DNA of 64,000 bases. It comes from Ohtaekwangia sp966211525. GTDB taxonomy: Bacteria; Bacteroidota; Bacteroidia; Cytophagales; Cyclobacteriaceae. The stretch lies in NCBI GenBank assembly GCA_966211525.1, contig CBIHOZ010000001.1:1-64000 (forward strand), written 5' to 3'. Below, in pieces: positions 61,029 through 64,000 of the stretch. Numbering within the stretch: the first letter of the stretch is position 1; the number at the start of each line of letters is the position of its first letter. The position numbers and the translations under genes are program-made. The notes below the pieces were generated by a model. It was not told the origin of the DNA. It did not search any database and worked only from the letters and a program-made list of their open reading frames with translations.

Positions 61029-63344
61029 TTAGTAACGTGGTCTGTCCCATGCTGGTTCATCCTTTACCTCAACAGTTGAATCAGATGATAACCGAATGTG
61101 TTGACTACAATCCAATGTCATGTCGAGGCCAGTCGCAGGACGTCTGAAATAACCTTTGCCATAACCTGTACTTTTATCGCGATAAACTTTCGTCATGAAT
61201 TTATCCCATATAGGGCGTGCAGACTTCGAGCCCTGTCCAAAGTTCCATGAAGGGAAGTGTATACTTCTTTCATCACCACCTACCCATACCCCGGTAACAA
61301 GATTATGTGTTATCCCCATGAACCAACCATCGGATGCTTTGTTAGTGGTTCCTGTTTTACCGCCTATCTCGTTATCAACCTTAAGATCGTAGCTTAGTCC
61401 TCTTGATGTACCCTGCTCGTCTGTTACACCACCTTCCAGCATATATATCATTTTATACGCGGTGCGTTCATCCATCGCCTGGCGGGTTTTCGGAACAAAG
61501 TTCTTGTCTTCAATGCGTGTGATGTAGTAAGGCTCTATATATATACCGAGATTTACAAAGCTGCAATATGCTGCTACCATTTCATATAGCGATACATCGC
61601 TTGTGCCGAGGCAGAGTGATGGCACTGCTTCCAACGGACTGGTTATACCCAAACGTTTTGCATAGTCAACCACGTTCTCAGGCTTAACACGATCGATCAT
61701 TTGTGCTGTAATGGAATTTATAGAGCGCGCCATCGCCTGGCGGATTGTCATCTCTTCACCCGATCCATAATCACCTTCGGAGTTCTTTGGTCTCCAGGTA
61801 CCACCCGGTACTTTTATAGTTGGAGATATATCCAGCAATTTTAAGCAAGGCGAATAACCGGCTTCAATAGCAGTTCCATACACAAATGGTTTGAAAGTAG
61901 AACCTGGCTGACGTGTACCCTGACGCACGTGATCGTACTTGAAGTACTTGTGATTTATACCACCCACCCATGCTTTTATAGCACCGGTCTTGGGGTCCAT
62001 TGCCATGGCACCAGTTTGCAAAAAGCGATTGTAGTAATTGAGCGAGTCCATGGAGCTGAACAATGTATCGCGCTCACCCTTCCAGGTAAATATAGTCATC
62101 GGCTTTTTTCTGTTCAGAATGATCTCGATAGAATCAGAATCTGCACCGTAGCGCTCTACCAGACTTTTATAAGTGCCGGTACGTTTGATTTTCTTCTGAA
62201 GGAAATTTTTGATCTCGCCTCCTGTATTATCATCAACCCACGGATTACGATTTCGTTGCTTCCATTCGCGATCAAATTGTTTTTGCAGAACAGACATGTG
62301 CTCGTTTACGGCTTCTTCTGCATAACGCTGCATGCGACTATCAATCGTAGTATATATTTTAAGACCAGACTCCCAAAGATCATAGCCGTTCTCTTTGCAC
62401 CATGTTAAGAGTTCTCCTCTCAATACATTTCGGAAATAAGTAGCTATACCCTGGTTCTGATTTTGAACAGCAAACTTTAATTCAATGGGTAACGCTTTCA
62501 ATGAATCGTAGGCGTTGCGCGAAATGAAATTGTGATCGTATAGTTTATACAACACCTGGTTCCGTTTACGCAATGCATTCTCCGGGAAACGTTGTGGATT
62601 GTAAAGCGATGGATTCTGACACATGCCGACAATAACAGCGGCCTCTTGTATGTTGAGACTATCAGGTTGCTTATTGAAATACGTTTCGCATGCTACTTTT
62701 ATACCATACGCGTTGCTGCTGAACTCGATGGTGTTAAGATACATGGTGATGATCTCTTCTTTTGTATAGTTCTTTTCGAGCTGATGAGATATAGCCCACT
62801 CTTTTGTTTTCTGAATGATCCTTCGCGGAAGTTTTCCGAGTTTGGCAACCGGACCGTCCAGTTCAAGGGTATATAAATTTTTGGCCAGCTGTTGTGTAAT
62901 GGTACTACCACCACCCTGACTGTTGAATGTCATCACGCCCCAGAGTACACGGGGGTATGCCCAGAAGTCAAGACCGGAGTGTTCGTAGAAGCGATGGTCT
63001 TCCGAGAGTACAAGTGTTTTTACCAGAAGCGGTGAGAGCTGATCGTACGTTACCTGACTACGGTTGAAGCGGAAGTAGCGGCCGAGCGAAACGCCATCGG
63101 CAGAGATGAGCTCTGACGATAAATCGTTCTCCGGATTTTCAATGGCTTTGAGGCTGGGCATGCCGCCAAACAAACCAAACAGATCGTTACTTACAGACCA
63201 TACATATAGCGGGAATCCGAGAATGATGCACAGGAAAAATATCCAGGTCCCTTTAACAACTTTTCTAAACCACGGCTTCCGGATGAGCAGAACTTTATTG
63301 ATTTTCTGCAGGGTAGTTTTTTTCGAAGAATTGGATGTACTCAT
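61029..63344 (-). CDS. Penicillin-binding protein 1A (bifunctional)
   Basis: 771 residues. One N-terminal membrane helix (about 30-50), a GT51 transglycosylase domain (SEDHRFYEHSGLDFWAYPR, GGSTITQQLAKNLYT) and a class A transpeptidase domain with SxxK in GSTFKPFVYG, SxN in SINS and KTG in IGGKTGTTNKASDGW. It polymerises and crosslinks peptidoglycan in the periplasm. The start overlaps the end of porW/sprE by 50 bases. All active-site motifs are present. Confidence 0.96.
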   Translation of the reverse strand: MSTSNSSKKTTLQKINKVLLIRKPWFRKVVKGTWIFFLCIILGFPLYVWSVSNDLFGLFGGMPSLKAIENPENDLSSELISADGVSLGRYFRFNRSQVTYDQLSPLLVKTLVLSEDHRFYEHSGLDFWAYPRVLWGVMTFNSQGGGSTITQQLAKNLYTLELDGPVAKLGKLPRRIIQKTKEWAISHQLEKNYTKEEIITMYLNTIEFSSNAYGIKVACETYFNKQPDSLNIQEAAVIVGMCQNPSLYNPQRFPENALRKRNQVLYKLYDHNFISRNAYDSLKALPIELKFAVQNQNQGIATYFRNVLRGELLTWCKENGYDLWESGLKIYTTIDSRMQRYAEEAVNEHMSVLQKQFDREWKQRNRNPWVDDNTGGEIKNFLQKKIKRTGTYKSLVERYGADSDSIEIILNRKKPMTIFTWKGERDTLFSSMDSLNYYNRFLQTGAMAMDPKTGAIKAWVGGINHKYFKYDHVRQGTRQPGSTFKPFVYGTAIEAGYSPCLKLLDISPTIKVPGGTWRPKNSEGDYGSGEEMTIRQAMARSINSITAQMIDRVKPENVVDYAKRLGITSPLEAVPSLCLGTSDVSLYEMVAAYCSFVNLGIYIEPYYITRIEDKNFVPKTRQAMDERTAYKMIYMLEGGVTDEQGTSRGLSYDLKVDNEIGGKTGTTNKASDGWFMGITHNLVTGVWVGGDERSIHFPSWNFGQGSKSARPIWDKFMTKVYRDKSTGYGKGYFRRPATGLDMTLDCSQHIRLSSDSTVEVKDEPAWDRPRY

Positions 63345-64000
63345 CTAAACCTTTTGTTCTATAAAATATATCGAAATTGTCTTTCGTAATTACAAAGGTA
63401 TAGAATTTATGGTTCCGCAGTTCAGCAAGTGTACTGAGCTTCTCGTTGAATGTCTGAAAGTATTCGATCGCTGAACTTACGCGGGGAAGTCCGTCTACAA
63501 GCGTAAGTGTATAGTCATCGTTAAATACCAGGTTGCTCGTTTTCAGGCGGAGATCTTTAAAGTTCTGTTCATTCAATCTCTCCAGCGCAGCCGAAGCAAA
63601 CATCTTCTCATCCTTTTTATACACCATTACAAAATAGTGCGGCTCTTCAAAAGAGCGGATGTACTGAATGCCTTCGCGTTTCTCTTGCGAGAGTTGGAAA
63701 TCTTTTGAAGCCTGCAAAAGTTTTTTAGCATACTCGGCAAGACTGTTCTCCGGATATTTTTTGCTGAACTCGTCCAGCGCAAACTGATATTGATTTATAT
63801 CTTCTGTATCACCAATGATCAGAACTTTGAGCAATGCGAGGTTAGGAACGAACGAAGTTTCTCCGAGCAGCAATGCTTCATCAATTACACGTAAGGCTGC
63901 TCTGTACTCTTTATTTTCAAAATGAGTGTAGGCAGTTTTATAGAGTACTTTTTGTTTTTCAACCGCGAGACTGGACTCCTGCAAATAATTCGGGTTGATC
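63295..64000 (-). CDS. PorW/SprE type IX secretion lipoprotein, C-terminal part
   Basis: Only the last about 235 codons are in the window; the frame runs in from the right edge (beginning INPNYLQESSLAVEKQ). TPR-like helices come first (VLYKTAYTHFENKEYRAALR, LLGETSFVPNLALLKVLI), then an alpha/beta end (FFEKNYPAENQ) preceded by TFVITKDNFDIFYRTKG. This C-terminus matches what I recall of PorW/SprE, a TPR lipoprotein required for type IX secretion. It lies upstream of PBP1A with a 50-base overlap. The assignment rests on the tail only, and a large TPR N-terminus is expected outside the window. Confidence 0.7.
   Translation of the reverse strand, partial: INPNYLQESSLAVEKQKVLYKTAYTHFENKEYRAALRVIDEALLLGETSFVPNLALLKVLIIGDTEDINQYQFALDEFSKKYPENSLAEYAKKLLQASKDFQLSQEKREGIQYIRSFEEPHYFVMVYKKDEKMFASAALERLNEQNFKDLRLKTSNLVFNDDYTLTLVDGLPRVSSAIEYFQTFNEKLSTLAELRNHKFYTFVITKDNFDIFYRTKGLDEYIQFFEKNYPAENQ

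Noticed and set aside
61929..62408. 159-codon plus-strand open frame
   Set aside because: Antisense to PBP1A, which has all its catalytic motifs.
1..64000. tRNA, rRNA, CRISPR, insertion sequences, phage genes
   Set aside because: No cloverleaf, spacer-repeat pattern, transposase or integrase was recognised on either strand. Small RNAs cannot be excluded by reading.

Overview
The window is a gene-dense piece of a Bacteroidota chromosome, most likely from the Cytophagales. The evidence is a porP/sprF-gldK-gldL-gldM-gldN type IX secretion and gliding cluster, a MurF-alanine racemase fusion, an E1 alpha-beta dehydrogenase fusion, an extra-long NusB, a DUF4271 gene beside hemD, TonB/CarboxypepD_reg-like receptors, and promoters of the Bacteroidota type (TTTG, about 20 bases, then TAnnTTTG). 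The genus is not settled from the sequence. I found no tRNA, rRNA, CRISPR array, transposase, integrase or prophage. Apart from a few small dispersed repeats the region looks like ordinary vertically inherited chromosome.

Layout. 1-1.2 kb: the 5' part of a TonB-dependent receptor and a small exported protein upstream of it. 1.4-8.3 kb: csaA, murF-alr, a TauE/SafE permease, an unlisted 58-residue protein, feoAB and a TerB-like protein. 8.3-13.3 kb: a HEAT-repeat/cyclophilin lipoprotein, purK-purE and a LETM1-related protein. 13.3-18.9 kb (minus strand): TerC, a Fur-family regulator, a homodimer-type ABC exporter, a lipoprotein and gpmI. 19-24.4 kb: DUF4783, nadC, YcxB-like, recX, YHS, DinB, ATP-grasp and LysE genes. 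24.4-27.5 kb (minus): LD-carboxypeptidase, DUF1573, YtxH and nusB. 27.7-32.7 kb: two convergent ABC half-exporters with complementary degenerate ATP sites, flanking two paralogous outer-membrane barrel proteins. 32.9-37.2 kb (minus): an M16 peptidase and a two-component-propeller histidine kinase. 37.3-43.1 kb: E1 dehydrogenase, a very basic secreted repeat protein, YtxJ and a barrel-like protein. 43.2-51.4 kb: aldo/keto reductase, DoxX-like, uvrA, a LytS/LytR pair, a TerB-like protein and hemW. 51.5-59.2 kb: DUF4271, hemD, porP/sprF and gldKLMN. 59.2-64 kb (minus): porW/sprE (cut by the window edge), PBP1A and uvrC.

How it works together. The right end assembles much of the type IX secretion/gliding machine: PorP/SprF, the GldK-GldN outer ring, the GldL-GldM motor and PorW/SprE. 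The most striking observation is that this GldN carries a module resembling chitin-binding CBM5/12 inserted in mid-protein (residues about 112-155). The second lead is a 787-residue Arg/Gly-rich secreted protein (39.4-41.8 kb) built from several tandem repeat families and matching no family I recognise. Housekeeping functions include peptidoglycan synthesis (murF-alr, PBP1A, LD-carboxypeptidase), purines (purK, purE), NAD (nadC), heme (hemD, hemW), iron uptake (feoAB) and DNA repair (uvrA, uvrC, recX).
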